Shown here: piece by piece, positions 1 through 9,326 of the stretch
Layout of the letters: the number at the start of each line of letters is the position of its first letter
Position numbering within the stretch: the stretch's first letter is position 1
Source: Burkholderia vietnamiensis LMG 10929
GTDB lineage: Bacteria; Pseudomonadota; Gammaproteobacteria; Burkholderiales; Burkholderiaceae
Direction: 5' to 3'
DNA length: 64,000 bases
NCBI RefSeq assembly: GCF_000959445.1
Contig: NZ_CP009632.1
Coordinates: forward strand, 1,116,001-1,180,000
The notes under the pieces: generated by a model
Databases searched by the model: none
Seen by the model: the letters and a program-made list of their open reading frames with translations, nothing else
Told to the model about the DNA's origin: nothing
Program-made: the position numbers and the translations under genes

Positions 1-314
1 CCCACGCCGAGCGTGTACGGCTCCGGTTTGCCTACCAGGTCGTTGAGCTGCGATTCGCCGAGCCGCTGCGCTGCCTCACGCATCTCCTGAATCAACGCCA
101 TGTTGATATCGGTGATCGGAATCTGCAGGTTCTGCTGCGAAGTACTTTCATCGCCGCCTGTAACCGGCAATGTCGCTTGCGACGACATGCGCATGCCCGG
201 CGCCACCGAGCATGCCGACAGTGCCGCGCTCATCGCCGCGCCGATCACGATTCGTGTGCCAAGACGGCGGATTTCCGTCGCCCTGGCCTCGCGCCGATCC
301 AAAATACATCTCAT
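1..314 (-). CDS. Wza-type polysaccharide export lipoprotein, 5' part only
   Basis: The gene runs off the left edge; about 104 codons are visible from an ATG at 314. The N-terminus has a basic stretch, a hydrophobic segment and a lipobox (LSAC, Cys near residue 34), so the product should be an outer-membrane lipoprotein. The next residues, ending in a KPEPYTLGVG segment, look like the start of the polysaccharide export domain of the Wza/BexD family, which forms the outer-membrane channel for capsule or exopolysaccharide. It lies 56 bp downstream of the sugar phosphotransferase gene on the same strand and is probably co-transcribed with it. The family call rests on the lipobox, the short visible sequence and the neighbours; the diagnostic domain is mostly outside the window. 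Confidence 0.7.
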   Translation of the reverse strand, partial: MRCILDRREARATEIRRLGTRIVIGAAMSAALSACSVAPGMRMSSQATLPVTGGDESTSQQNLQIPITDINMALIQEMREAAQRLGESQLNDLVGKPEPYTLGV

Positions 315-370
315 CTCGTGTTCCCCGGTTTATGTTTAGAGATGCGACAAATCACGACTTCCACCACCGC

Positions 371-1750
371 TCAATAAGCATTCGCATTGACCAACCCCTT
401 CGCCACCGTCGCCAACACGATCCGCATATCCAGCGCGAACGACCAGTTCCGCAGGTAATAAAGGTCGTACTCCACCCGCTTCTGCATCTTCTCGAGCCGA
501 TCGGTTTCCCCGCGATACCCGTTCACCTGTGCCCATCCGGTGATGCCGGGCTTGATCCGATAGCGATGGATGTAGCCGTCGACGACCTTCTGATACAGCC
601 GGTCGTGCTCGATCGCGTGCGGCCGCGGCCCGACCACCGACATCTCGCCGCGCAGCACGTTGAGGAATTGCGGCAACTCGTCGAGACTGGTCTTTCTGAG
701 GAAGCGCCCCACCCGCGTGATGCGCGAATCGGTCTTCGTCGCCTGCGTGACCACGCCGGCCTGCTCGACGTGCACGCGCATCGTCCTGAACTTGAGGATC
801 TGGAACTCTCGTCCATCGGCCCCCTTGCGGTACTGCTTGAAGAACACCGGCCCGCGCGACGACAACTTCACCGCGATCGCGATCACGACCATCACCGGCA
901 GCAGCCCGATCAATGCAACGGCTGCGAACAGGCGATCGAACAGTTCCTTCTTCCACATCGCGTGGCGCGGCATCGGCGATGCCACGAGATTGATCGCCGG
1001 CGCACCCATGAGGTCGACCATCTCGCCGTCGAACAGCGCGACGCTGCGCACGTCGGGAATGAAACGGATGTTCACCAGGTCGTCGCCGAACGCATTGACG
1101 AACCGCAGGATCGTCGCCTCCTCCGACAAGGGCAGCGCCAGCCAGATTTCCTGCACACCGGTCTCGCGCACGAACTTCGCGAACTCGTCGAGCTCCGTGA
1201 ATACCGGCACTCGAGGCGAAACACCCGCGACGACCGGCTGCAGATCGAACACCGCAGCCGGGCGAAACCCGCTCGCCGGCGACTCCTCGATGTTGCGAAT
1301 CACCTGCTGGCAATGCTGCGCATGCCCCACCACGGCAACACGACGCAGGTTGATGCCCGCGTGGCGGACGCTGCGCAGGAACAGATGCGTGCCGATGCGC
1401 GACGCGATCAACGCACTCCCGGTCATCGCGGTCCAGTAGACGAACCACAACCGCGAGATCACGTCCGATCGATGCAGCGAGAACATCAGCACGATGCCGC
1501 ACGCCTGCACGGCGAACCACGCGAGCGAGATCTTTCCGCTCAGCCTGAGCATCGAGCGCCCACGCCACGATTCATACACGCCGAACGCCGGAAACAGCAC
1601 GAGTGCAAAGGCGATCGAGAACGTCACCAGCGCGCTGTCGAAGTGCGATTCAGAAACCGTCTGATAGCGAAATTGCGACGCCAGCAACGAGCCGGCGACG
1701 ATCACCGCGATATCGACGAGTCGAGCCATCATTCCTTGCAGACCGAACAT
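371..1750 (-). CDS. wcaJ: undecaprenyl-phosphate glucose phosphotransferase (WcaJ/BceB-like)
   Basis: A 459-residue polyisoprenyl-phosphate hexose-1-phosphate transferase. It starts exopolysaccharide repeat-unit synthesis by moving a sugar phosphate, usually glucose-1-P, from a UDP-sugar to undecaprenyl phosphate in the inner membrane. The N-terminal half has several hydrophobic segments and a CoA-binding-like region; the C-terminal third holds the family motifs KFRTM, DELPQFLNVLRGEMSVVGPRP and a final YYLRNWSFALDMRI segment. Length fits full-length WcaJ-type enzymes. It sits 45 bp downstream of the GDP-mannose pyrophosphorylase gene and upstream of the export lipoprotein, an ordinary arrangement for a Burkholderia exopolysaccharide cluster. 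Sugar specificity (glucose or galactose) cannot be read from the sequence. Confidence 0.92.
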   Translation of the reverse strand: MFGLQGMMARLVDIAVIVAGSLLASQFRYQTVSESHFDSALVTFSIAFALVLFPAFGVYESWRGRSMLRLSGKISLAWFAVQACGIVLMFSLHRSDVISRLWFVYWTAMTGSALIASRIGTHLFLRSVRHAGINLRRVAVVGHAQHCQQVIRNIEESPASGFRPAAVFDLQPVVAGVSPRVPVFTELDEFAKFVRETGVQEIWLALPLSEEATILRFVNAFGDDLVNIRFIPDVRSVALFDGEMVDLMGAPAINLVASPMPRHAMWKKELFDRLFAAVALIGLLPVMVVIAIAVKLSSRGPVFFKQYRKGADGREFQILKFRTMRVHVEQAGVVTQATKTDSRITRVGRFLRKTSLDELPQFLNVLRGEMSVVGPRPHAIEHDRLYQKVVDGYIHRYRIKPGITGWAQVNGYRGETDRLEKMQKRVEYDLYYLRNWSFALDMRIVLATVAKGLVNANAY

Positions 1751-1795
1751 TTCAATCTCCCGTCTGATGTCAACGAATACAGCCGAATCGGCGCA

Positions 1796-3313
1796 TCACG
1801 CACGCCCATACGTGTCATCGAACCGTACGATGTCGTCTTCGCCAAGATACGATCCCGATTGCACTTCGATGAGCTCGAGCGGCAACTTGCCCGGGTTCTC
1901 GAGCCGATGTGTCACGCCCAGCGGAATGAACGTGGACTGGTTCTCGCCGAGCATGAATTGCTCGTCGCCGCGCGTGACGAGCGCAGTCCCACTCACGACG
2001 ATCCAGTGTTCGGCGCGGTGATGGTGTAGCTGAAGCGACAGCCGGCCGCCGGGATGCACGACGATGCGCTTGACCTGGAAGCGCGCGCCGTGATCGATCG
2101 AGTCGTAGTAGCCCCACGGGCGCCGCACCTTGCGGTGCGCGTCGGCCTCCGGCGCCTGCTGCGCGCGAATGCGGCTCACGAGGCCCTTCACATCCTGCAC
2201 ACGCGAGCGATCCGCCACGAGCACGGCATCCGCCGTTTCGACGACCACCGCATTGGTCACACCCACGCATGCGACGAGGCGCCCTTCCGAATGAACGAAG
2301 CTCGACGTCGCGCCCTCGAATACGACCTTGCCGCGACCGACGTTGCCGTCGGCGTCCTTGTCGAGCGCCTCCCACACGGCGTCCCACGAGCCGAGATCCG
2401 ACCAACCCGCATCGAGCGGCACGACCACGCCCTCCGCCCCGACCGCCGTGGACGCCAGGCGCTCCATCACGGCATAGTCGATCGAATCCGCCGGCGACTG
2501 CAGGAAGGCTTGCTCATGCGGGCGGAAGAACGGGCCGTCGGTCTTGCCTTGCACGTACGCAGTGAGGCAGGCCGCGTGCATGTCCGGCTGCAGCGCACGC
2601 AACGTGTCGAGCCACACGCTCGCACGCACGACGAAGATCCCGCTGTTCCACCAGTACGCGCGCGACTCGACATACTGCGCGGCGAGTTCGGCAGCCGGTT
2701 TCTCGACGAATCGCTCGATGCGATGCGCGCCGCCGTCGAGCGCTTCGCCGAGCTTGATGTAGCCGAAACCGGTATCCGGACGCGTGGGCGGCACGCCCAG
2801 CGTCGCAATCGCACCGCGCCGTGCATGCTCGACCGCCAATGCGATCGCACGGTGAAACGCCGGAGTATCGGCAATGGCGTGATCGGCCGGCATCGCGACG
2901 ACGATCGCGTCCTGGCCATCGGCATGCGCCACGGCTGCGGCGAGCGTCAGTGCAGGTGCCGTATCGCGCCGCGCGGGCTCGACGACGATGCTTGCGGCGA
3001 GCCCGCTCGCACGAAGCTGCTCCGCCGTGACGAAGCGGTGTTCATCGCCGCATACGACGATCGGCGCCGACACTTCGCTCTCGCCAGCTGTAAAGCCGGT
3101 CATGCGCTGAACCGTCGCCTGCAGCAGCGAGTCGGCACCCAGCACGCCGATCAGCTGTTTCGGATATTGCTCGCGCGACATGGGCCACAAGCGCGACCCC
3201 GATCCACCCGCGAGAATGACCGGCGCGACTCGAACCTTCGCCCGCACTGCGTCGCCGCGGTCGGGATCGACCGATCCCGTTTCGTCGTGTGCTGTCTCGG
3301 TGAATGCCGACAT
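1796..3313 (-). CDS. manC: mannose-1-phosphate guanylyltransferase / mannose-6-phosphate isomerase
   Basis: A bifunctional type II PMI/GMP enzyme of about 505 residues that makes GDP-mannose for polysaccharide synthesis. The pyrophosphorylase signature GGSGSRLWPMSREQYPKQ lies near residues 36-53 and FVEKP near 202-206. The C-terminal cupin isomerase domain shows RPWGYYDSID, HPGGRLSLQLHHHRAEHW and a VSGTA segment. I chose the ATG at 3313 because AGGAGT lies 7 bases upstream; a GTG three codons earlier is also open. It is first of three co-directional genes with the sugar phosphotransferase and export lipoprotein. GDP-mannose also links it to the Nudix hydrolase at 6031. The same family is called bceA, algA or cpsB elsewhere. 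Confidence 0.94.
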   Translation of the reverse strand: MSAFTETAHDETGSVDPDRGDAVRAKVRVAPVILAGGSGSRLWPMSREQYPKQLIGVLGADSLLQATVQRMTGFTAGESEVSAPIVVCGDEHRFVTAEQLRASGLAASIVVEPARRDTAPALTLAAAVAHADGQDAIVVAMPADHAIADTPAFHRAIALAVEHARRGAIATLGVPPTRPDTGFGYIKLGEALDGGAHRIERFVEKPAAELAAQYVESRAYWWNSGIFVVRASVWLDTLRALQPDMHAACLTAYVQGKTDGPFFRPHEQAFLQSPADSIDYAVMERLASTAVGAEGVVVPLDAGWSDLGSWDAVWEALDKDADGNVGRGKVVFEGATSSFVHSEGRLVACVGVTNAVVVETADAVLVADRSRVQDVKGLVSRIRAQQAPEADAHRKVRRPWGYYDSIDHGARFQVKRIVVHPGGRLSLQLHHHRAEHWIVVSGTALVTRGDEQFMLGENQSTFIPLGVTHRLENPGKLPLELIEVQSGSYLGEDDIVRFDDTYGRA

Positions 3314-3405
3314 GATCTGCACTCCTATTCTCTCAGGGCAATGATTCGATTCGAAAATCCGAGAAGATGTGCGCCGTCCCGTCGCCGCGGCACATCCCGT
3401 GTTTG

Positions 3406-4368
3406 CTAAATCGGTCGCACGTCCCCGTTCGAGCGGGCCCGCAACCGGTATTGCGAAGGCGTCACATCCAGGTGCCGCCGGAATATCTTCGCCAGGCGAT
3501 CACCGTTTCCCCACCCGCATTGCCGAGCGATCGTGCCGATCGGCATGTCGGTCTCCATCAGCAGCTGCACCGTGCGCTCCAGGCGCACCTGCAGCAGAAA
3601 CTCGGACGGTGTCGTTCCGATCTCCTGCTTGAAATGCCGCAGGAAGTTCCGTTCGCTCATTGCCGCAACCCGCACCGCGTCGCTAACCGATATCGACCGA
3701 TCGCAGTTCCTGCGCAACCAGTCCGCTGCCGCCCGTACCCGCTCGACGGGCGCACCGTGGCGCGCGTCGTCATGCTCCGCCGTAACCAGCGCGTCGTTCA
3801 GCGCGAGCCGCGACGCGATCGCTCGTACCGCATCGCCGCCGAGATCGCGCTCGACCAGAGACAACGCGGCGCGAGCCGGCCCGTAACCGTCGTAATCGAC
3901 GACGACTGCATCGGCCCCGTGCGCACCGCTTCGCGCGGCGTCGATCAACATCCTGCCTTCGCTGATGGTCTCGACCATGCCGGCCTTCGGCACGACGACC
4001 CTCAGCCAATCGATCACCCGCGCGTCACGCGCAGCGCGCCGCGCACCTTCTCCACCTGCGACGAACACCGCGTCGAAGGTATCGGCCAACGCCGCATCGC
4101 AAGCAAACGTGCGTACGCTGACGGCCGACGACCACACGACGTTTCCACCTCGCGACGAATAGAACCGAACGTCATACAGCGGAAGCGAGGCCGCATGAGG
4201 CGCATAAATCTCATTGGCTGCCTCGAACACCTCGCATACCGCAGCCGCCGCGAGCAACGAGAATCCCTCGAATACGACAACGCCGATATCTCGACTCTTG
4301 CGCGACCGTCTCCCTCCAACATCTCCTTCCGCTTCATCTACCGAATGAGCGACATTCGTGTGCGTCAT
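3406..4368 (-). CDS. GlxA-family transcriptional regulator (DJ-1/PfpI + AraC HTH)
   Basis: A 320-residue regulator. Residues about 27-190 form a DJ-1/PfpI-like domain beginning DIGVVVFEGFSLLAAAAVCEVFEAAN; residues about 215-312 form an AraC-type double helix-turn-helix with the typical MSERNFLRHFKQEIGTTPSEFLLQVRLE and GWGNGDRLAKIFRRHL segments. Such proteins bind small ligands through the N-terminal domain and activate nearby genes; the ligand is not predictable. It ends about 90 bp before manC on the same strand, so it may regulate the polysaccharide genes or simply be an upstream neighbour. A second, related GlxA regulator lies at 6581-7633. Confidence 0.9.
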   Translation of the reverse strand: MTHTNVAHSVDEAEGDVGGRRSRKSRDIGVVVFEGFSLLAAAAVCEVFEAANEIYAPHAASLPLYDVRFYSSRGGNVVWSSAVSVRTFACDAALADTFDAVFVAGGEGARRAARDARVIDWLRVVVPKAGMVETISEGRMLIDAARSGAHGADAVVVDYDGYGPARAALSLVERDLGGDAVRAIASRLALNDALVTAEHDDARHGAPVERVRAAADWLRRNCDRSISVSDAVRVAAMSERNFLRHFKQEIGTTPSEFLLQVRLERTVQLLMETDMPIGTIARQCGWGNGDRLAKIFRRHLDVTPSQYRLRARSNGDVRPI

Positions 4369-4982
4369 GGCGTACTCTCGAACATCCCTTCCAATCGACT
4401 TCGGTCCGGCTCGGTAATTTGACTCCGTTGCGATGCATCATACCGACGGCGCCGAGTGGCGTTTAAACGCTGGCCGATCAGAACAAACAGTCGTCGGATT
4501 AGCCTGCGGGAATTCCCTGATCGGCCAGAAATTGGCGTTTTCTGACTACCGTGTAGCAGCGAAATGAAGCACGTGTGCTGGAGAAAGATGCATGACGAGC
4601 GAGATGCGGGAATCGCCGCTTCCGAATGCGTCGAATCGAGTAGCACTGCGATGTGACGACAGCACGCGCCAACGCGCACTTCACGCACCGCTTCGCAGGT
4701 TCCCCATCGATCCAGGCCATATGCGAATGCGATGCGGCTCACGGCGACGGGATGGTCCGATGCCTTCACATCGATGTGGCAAACGCATGCGATTCGACGG
4801 CAACATGCAATCGGTGTCACTCGTGCATGTGCCGCATCGATACGGCGTATTCGGCCACGCGTACGGCCGCGGCCGCAGTAGGCAGATTCCGCCAGGCAAC
4901 CGAACACCGCGTTTGGTCTCGCGTGCCCGTGCTGTCGCATATGAGCGGCGTCGCGCGCATCACTTACCGCTTCAACGAGCGT
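4369..4982. other. gene-free stretch upstream of the GlxA regulator
   Basis: About 610 bp with no convincing gene. The part from about 4420 to 4620 is noticeably AT-richer than its surroundings and probably contains the promoter of the regulator starting at 4368. The open frames crossing it have no recognisable domain, no good ribosome-binding site and arginine-rich, shadow-like composition. Confidence 0.5.
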
Positions 4983-5240
4983 TTATGTGAGCGCTATGCC
5001 GGCGATGAGGGCCGCGACACCGATCGGCAGCGCGAACACGGCCGAGAGCGCCATTCTCTTCAATACGCGAGCGCGCGCCACTTCACGCGAACCACGGGCC
5101 CGCCGCGGCCGAAACTCGAGCAGCAGCATCGCACGTCCATGTCGGGCACCGGCCCACAGGCCAGATGTCACGCTGAACACGAGGTAGACCAGAATCCACA
5201 CGAAGCAGATTCTCGAGAAGATCAGGAGAGCGACGTTCAT
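4983..5240 (-). CDS. small two-helix membrane protein, function unknown
   Basis: An 85-residue open frame with two strongly hydrophobic segments, residues about 3-28 (LLIFSRICFVWILVYLVF) and 64-84 (ALSAVFALPIGVAALIAGIA), separated by a very basic loop. That pattern is unlikely for a chance frame in GC-rich DNA and suggests an inner-membrane protein with a cytoplasmic arginine-rich loop. The upstream region has no strong Shine-Dalgarno sequence. I do not recognise the family and cannot assign a function. Confidence 0.5.
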   Translation of the reverse strand: MNVALLIFSRICFVWILVYLVFSVTSGLWAGARHGRAMLLLEFRPRRARGSREVARARVLKRMALSAVFALPIGVAALIAGIALT

Positions 5241-6030
5241 ATCCGCAATGCCAAGTTATCGGTGAAGTCGCGCAGCTCAACCGATGCGCGATTCGCTGCT
5301 GCTAGCGTACATTGCGGTGCAACATGCCGCACATGACATTCTTCCCCTCGATTCCGCCATTGACGATCGCGTTTGACGTAGATGAAGGTTAGTGAGCGCG
5401 CCAGCCGTTTTTTGCGCGGTCGTGCGTGAATGCCGTGCTACGCGACGGACGCGTCGAGCGCAGCGCACGGTGCCGTCGGGTTCGGCAAGAGTGAGGTTCT
5501 GGAGATTGGCGCTTGCTGCATCGCCGCCTTCGATAGAGGCGGCACGCATCATCGCGTGGCGTCGGCGAGTCGAGCGGCGGCAAAGACATGCGCCGCACCT
5601 GCAGCTCGACCCGTGCTGAATAAAAAGACCTGCGCGCGCGACGCGCGCAGGTGAAGTTCCGAGGAGGTTCCGGGGTGAACGCGTCTCCTCGAAAGGCCAG
5701 ACCAAAGACTAGCGCCGAAACGATCGTTCGGAATCGAGATGGCGGCTGCCGCCACGATCATGGCCGAATGCAATTGTGTCGATGCGCGCCGCACGCTCGA
5801 CGCCAACGACATCGCGATAACGCGCCGATTTGCGAGCGCCAATTGGCGGAATGCTTCGAGGTTTTGACCGACGAGCGCGATCATGCCGGGCAATGATGAT
5901 GAACACCGTCGGCGACAACTCCGCGGCATTGTGGGTCTACGAAATCGGCACACCGATTCACAGACCGACGCAAACGCCATCGCGATCCGACGCCGGCACA
6001 TTCCCACAAACTTCATGGAGCCTCTCCGCC
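5241..6030. other. gene-poor stretch with a minus-strand terminator
   Basis: About 790 bp without a clear gene. It contains a strong minus-direction terminator (5621-5652), so some minus-strand transcript from the right ends here. A minus-strand frame over roughly 5700-5890 (LEAFRQLALANRRVIAMSLA) is faintly phasin-like but runs through the terminator with no proper stop, so at best it is a degraded gene. Confidence 0.45.
5621..5652 (-). terminator. Rho-independent terminator on the minus strand
   Basis: A perfect 11-bp stem (ACCTGCGCGCG and its complement) closes a 3-base CGA loop. Read on the minus strand it is followed by C then five T residues. On the plus strand there is no T run, so it acts leftward. 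No intact minus-strand gene ends just before it. Confidence 0.8.
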
Positions 6031-6492
6031 ATGTTGCCGCTCGATACCTTCTTGCGCATCGTCGACGCAACGCCGCTCGTTGCGATCGACCTGATCATCT
6101 CGAACGAGGACGGCGCATACCTGCTCGGCCATCGCACCAACCGTCCCGCTCAGGGCTTCTGGTTCGTGCCTGGCGGACGCATTCACAAGAACGAACGCCT
6201 CGACGATGCATTTCGACGGATTGCGCGCGATGAACTCGGATGCAGCGATCTCGAGCGCGCCGACGCGGAGCTGGTCGGCATCTACGATCATCTCTATGAA
6301 GACAACTTCGGCGGTGCACCGGACATCACGACACATTACGTCGTGATGGGATACAAGCTGCGCGGCAATCTGAACCTCGTATCGCTTCCGAACGCGCAGC
6401 ACACCGCGTACCGATGGGCGACTGCCGACGAGATTGCCGCCGACCGGTCGATCCATCCGAACACGCAAGCCTACTTCGCGCCCGCGCGCTGA
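6031..6492 (+). CDS. gmm: GDP-mannose mannosyl hydrolase (Nudix)
   Basis: A 153-residue Nudix enzyme that hydrolyses GDP-mannose (and GDP-glucose) to GDP and the sugar, inverting at C1. The N-terminus TPLVAIDLII, the RTNRPAQGFWFVPGGRI segment, the DDNFGGAPDITTHYVVMGY segment and the C-terminal HPNTQAYF region follow the Gmm/WcaH pattern closely. The Nudix box is the Gmm variant, in which the usual REUXEE glutamates are replaced around ARDELG. Length matches E. coli Gmm. I start at ATG 6031 because the open frame upstream shows no homology and GGAG lies before this ATG. It probably tunes GDP-mannose levels for the polysaccharide made through manC. Confidence 0.92.
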   Translation: MLPLDTFLRIVDATPLVAIDLIISNEDGAYLLGHRTNRPAQGFWFVPGGRIHKNERLDDAFRRIARDELGCSDLERADAELVGIYDHLYEDNFGGAPDITTHYVVMGYKLRGNLNLVSLPNAQHTAYRWATADEIAADRSIHPNTQAYFAPAR

Positions 6493-6580
6493 ACACCGCC
6501 CCGAGCCACGCATGCGCACATGCCCGAATCGGCCAGCAAGACGCCGGCCATCACACCCACGGCGAATGCGACGCTGCGTT

Positions 6581-7633
6581 TCAGCGGCGGAACGTGCCGT
6601 TGCGCCATTCGACGCCGTCCGCGGACGCGATCATGCGGTCCCGAGCGGCCGCGCGATACTCGGTCGGCGACATCGACAGATGCTGTCGGAACAGCTTCGC
6701 GAGACGGTCTCCGCTGCCGAGACCGACACGGCGCGCGACCTTGTCGGCCGGCAAGTCGGTTTCGACCAGCATGCAGCATGCCTTCTCGAGCCGCACTCGC
6801 AGCACGAACTCGGTGGGCGTCACGCCGATCTCGTTCTTGAAGCGCCGCAGAAAATTCCGCTCGCTCATCGCCGCCGCCTGAGCGGCATTGGCGATCGAGA
6901 TGCGATTTGCGCTGTTCGCGCGCAGATGAAGCGCGGCAGCACGAATCAATTCGCTGGCGCGCGCCTCCTGCGCGCCGAACAACACGCTCGCGAACTTGCG
7001 GCTCGCGCCCGGCATCATGCAGGCGACGATTTCCTGCGCGATCTCGTAGCCGGCATCGCGCACGACGATCGACAACGCAGCGGCGAACATGCCCTCGTCG
7101 CCATCGCTGCTCTGCTCGGCTTCGCCCGGATTGCACACCGCCAACGACGCCTGCAGCGCGGGCGGCACGGTCTCGGGAGTCTTCTGGTTCAACCGGATCG
7201 CGCTCAGCATTTCGACGCCGGCGCCGTCCCCCTTGACCACGCGCGCACGCTGATGCGCATGATGCAGCCAGCCGATGAACGGCTCGTCGAGCCCGTTCAC
7301 CCGCCCCTGCCCGCCCAGCACGAACATCGCTTGCACGCTGCTCGTATCGAGCGGACGCGGCGCGTCGGTCCAGATCTGCACGCCCGACGACGAGCGCACG
7401 GCGCCGCCATGACTCGAGTGAAGCCGCAGTTCATAACGGTCCTCAAACGACGCATTGACGCGCTCGAGCCGATTGGCGAGTTCGAATACTGCAGCCAGCC
7501 TGCCCATTTGCATAATGGAAAAACCGTCGAGCAACAGAATGATTACGCTGTCACGTCGACGACCGATAGTTCGACCCCGATCCCCGCTCACTCGCGACCC
7601 CGTTGTAATTACATTCGGCACTGTCAGCATCAT
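6581..7633 (-). CDS. second GlxA-family regulator (DJ-1/PfpI + AraC HTH)
   Basis: About 350 residues; the true start may be a few codons further in. The N-terminal DJ-1/PfpI-like domain starts near residue 28 (DSVIILLLDGFSIMQMGRLAAVFELANRL). The C-terminal AraC domain has MSERNFLRRFKNEIGVTPTEFVLRVRLE and VGLGSGDRLAKLFRQHL, nearly the same wording as in the regulator at 3406, so the two are paralogues. It converges on gmm with 88 bp between stops. The two regulators bracket gmm and lie next to manC, suggesting a shared role in sugar-nucleotide or polysaccharide control, which is inference. Confidence 0.88.
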   Translation of the reverse strand: MMLTVPNVITTGSRVSGDRGRTIGRRRDSVIILLLDGFSIMQMGRLAAVFELANRLERVNASFEDRYELRLHSSHGGAVRSSSGVQIWTDAPRPLDTSSVQAMFVLGGQGRVNGLDEPFIGWLHHAHQRARVVKGDGAGVEMLSAIRLNQKTPETVPPALQASLAVCNPGEAEQSSDGDEGMFAAALSIVVRDAGYEIAQEIVACMMPGASRKFASVLFGAQEARASELIRAAALHLRANSANRISIANAAQAAAMSERNFLRRFKNEIGVTPTEFVLRVRLEKACCMLVETDLPADKVARRVGLGSGDRLAKLFRQHLSMSPTEYRAAARDRMIASADGVEWRNGTFRR

Positions 7634-9326
7634 CTCGGCCCTTTAACAATTTTTTGCATTTTCTGCAGCGCATCATATGCGGCAAATACGCCGCCGTTCC
7701 GTCAGTGTCCGATCTCGCCTCATTGTTGACGGAATCAATCAAGACGGCGATCCGTTACCAATTATTTGTTGGTAATCAAGAAAATCAATCACGCCGACCG
7801 CGGCGGAATTGGCCTCCCTTGATCCAGGTCATTGCCTTAATATTTTTGCAATGTATCGCGTCGCTGTATGGAATGCGTGCGTTGCGGGCGTTGTTCGTGT
7901 GCCGTTGCGGCTGCGGGGCCCAAATGGATATGGCGCGGCGGCGCCGATGGTATCGCGAGTTCACGTCATTGAAGCGGTGCTCGGCATTAGCAGCCGCAAC
8001 AGATCTCACGAGCCATTCACCGGCGATCAAACGTATCTACCGGCAGTACATCGCAGGGCAATATGCCTGTCGATTTTAACGTTTGCGCAGAATGTGGAAT
8101 CCCGCACAAGTGGTTCTAGAACACTTATTCGCCGGCCGTCGCATGTCGTCCTGGCAACGCTTTAATATCCAGTAACACGCCGTAATTAAAAGTGACAGCG
8201 GGAACTCGCGCTTTTTGCGGGTTGCCCGCCGTGACAAGCAGATCGTGTCCGACACGCAAGTGGGCACCGTCGCGCAGTGGTCCGGGGCCGCACACGCCCG
8301 CCGACTGCCTGCGGAATGTGTCAGGCGCGTGACGAGCAACGCGCCCTGCAACGCCACCGGACTCCGCCAGGCCCCAACGCCACCGCAGCTCGCGCCGTAT
8401 GCGAACGAGACGGAACAATCCGTACCGGATCACCGATAGTTAGAACAACGGATGTTGCACGATTGCCAGCGCCACGCACATTCGATGTCGAGCGCCATAC
8501 CTCACCGCGCGATTTCGGCAAATAGCCCGGATCGCTGTCGGATAAGACATGGGCCGTATCGCTCGTTGCATGCCTCGCCGAATCGGATCCGGATTCGCGC
8601 TACTCATGTCAATTCGCCAACGCGAGAGTTTCGCGATGTTGCCGAACGATCGCTTTCTCGGCGCCTGTATTGCACACCATCACGCCGATCTTGCCTACGT
8701 GACTGCATAAATTTATTGGCACACCCGCGGGTGGCCGGAGTGCACCGTACGGCGAATCAGTTTCCATCACATGGTGACAATTCAAGCGCATAAAGAACGC
8801 GGCTTCAATCCGACAGGACACCATCAACATACTGCACGACGAGAAAGCATCGCACAACCGTTCCATAAGATTCAGCTCGCGCAGCGGCAATAATCCCGCA
8901 CAGTATTTCTGTTTATCAATCGATGCTAAAAATGGTTTGAAACTCTCAGCACTCGGCGTCGGCGGTGAGCTTTGAAGACCGCATGGAAAGCGAAAACGAT
9001 CGATCTACCGTCACACACGAAACTAAGAATCCCATAATAATCCGCCAAATTTCACCGTCCGATCTAGACAAGACTTTGTCCGAATACACCTTATTAGATC
9101 CATTGCCTTCTCGAAAATAGATCAAATAAAACGGCGCCCAGTATCGTAATCCGCTCGATATCAATCAACAGCATCGCAAATCGCCCTCGCCCCACATGTC
9201 CGGGACATACCGATCCCCGTTTCTTTTCCACGACACATCGCACCCCTGAATTTCCGCAAGAAAATATCTCGATGTACGCTGCACTGCACTATTCGAACGC
9301 AAACACGCACACAAAGCGGAGAGACC
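7634..9326. other. 1.7-kb gene-free, AT-richer region before the porin
   Basis: No reading frame here has a credible start, domain or codon bias. The DNA is AT-richer than its flanks, especially 7640-7780 and 8880-9130. It should hold the promoter of the GlxA regulator on one side and of the porin on the other. I see no transposase remnant or RNA gene, though a small RNA cannot be excluded by eye. Confidence 0.5.

Noticed and set aside
3323..3405. sigma-54 promoter before manC
   Set aside because: No GG-N10-GC match with a TTGC-like -12 element was found in the gap.
5549..6070. Possible phasin-like small protein on the minus strand
   Set aside because: Only a faint resemblance over 40 residues, and the frame runs through a strong terminator without a stop.
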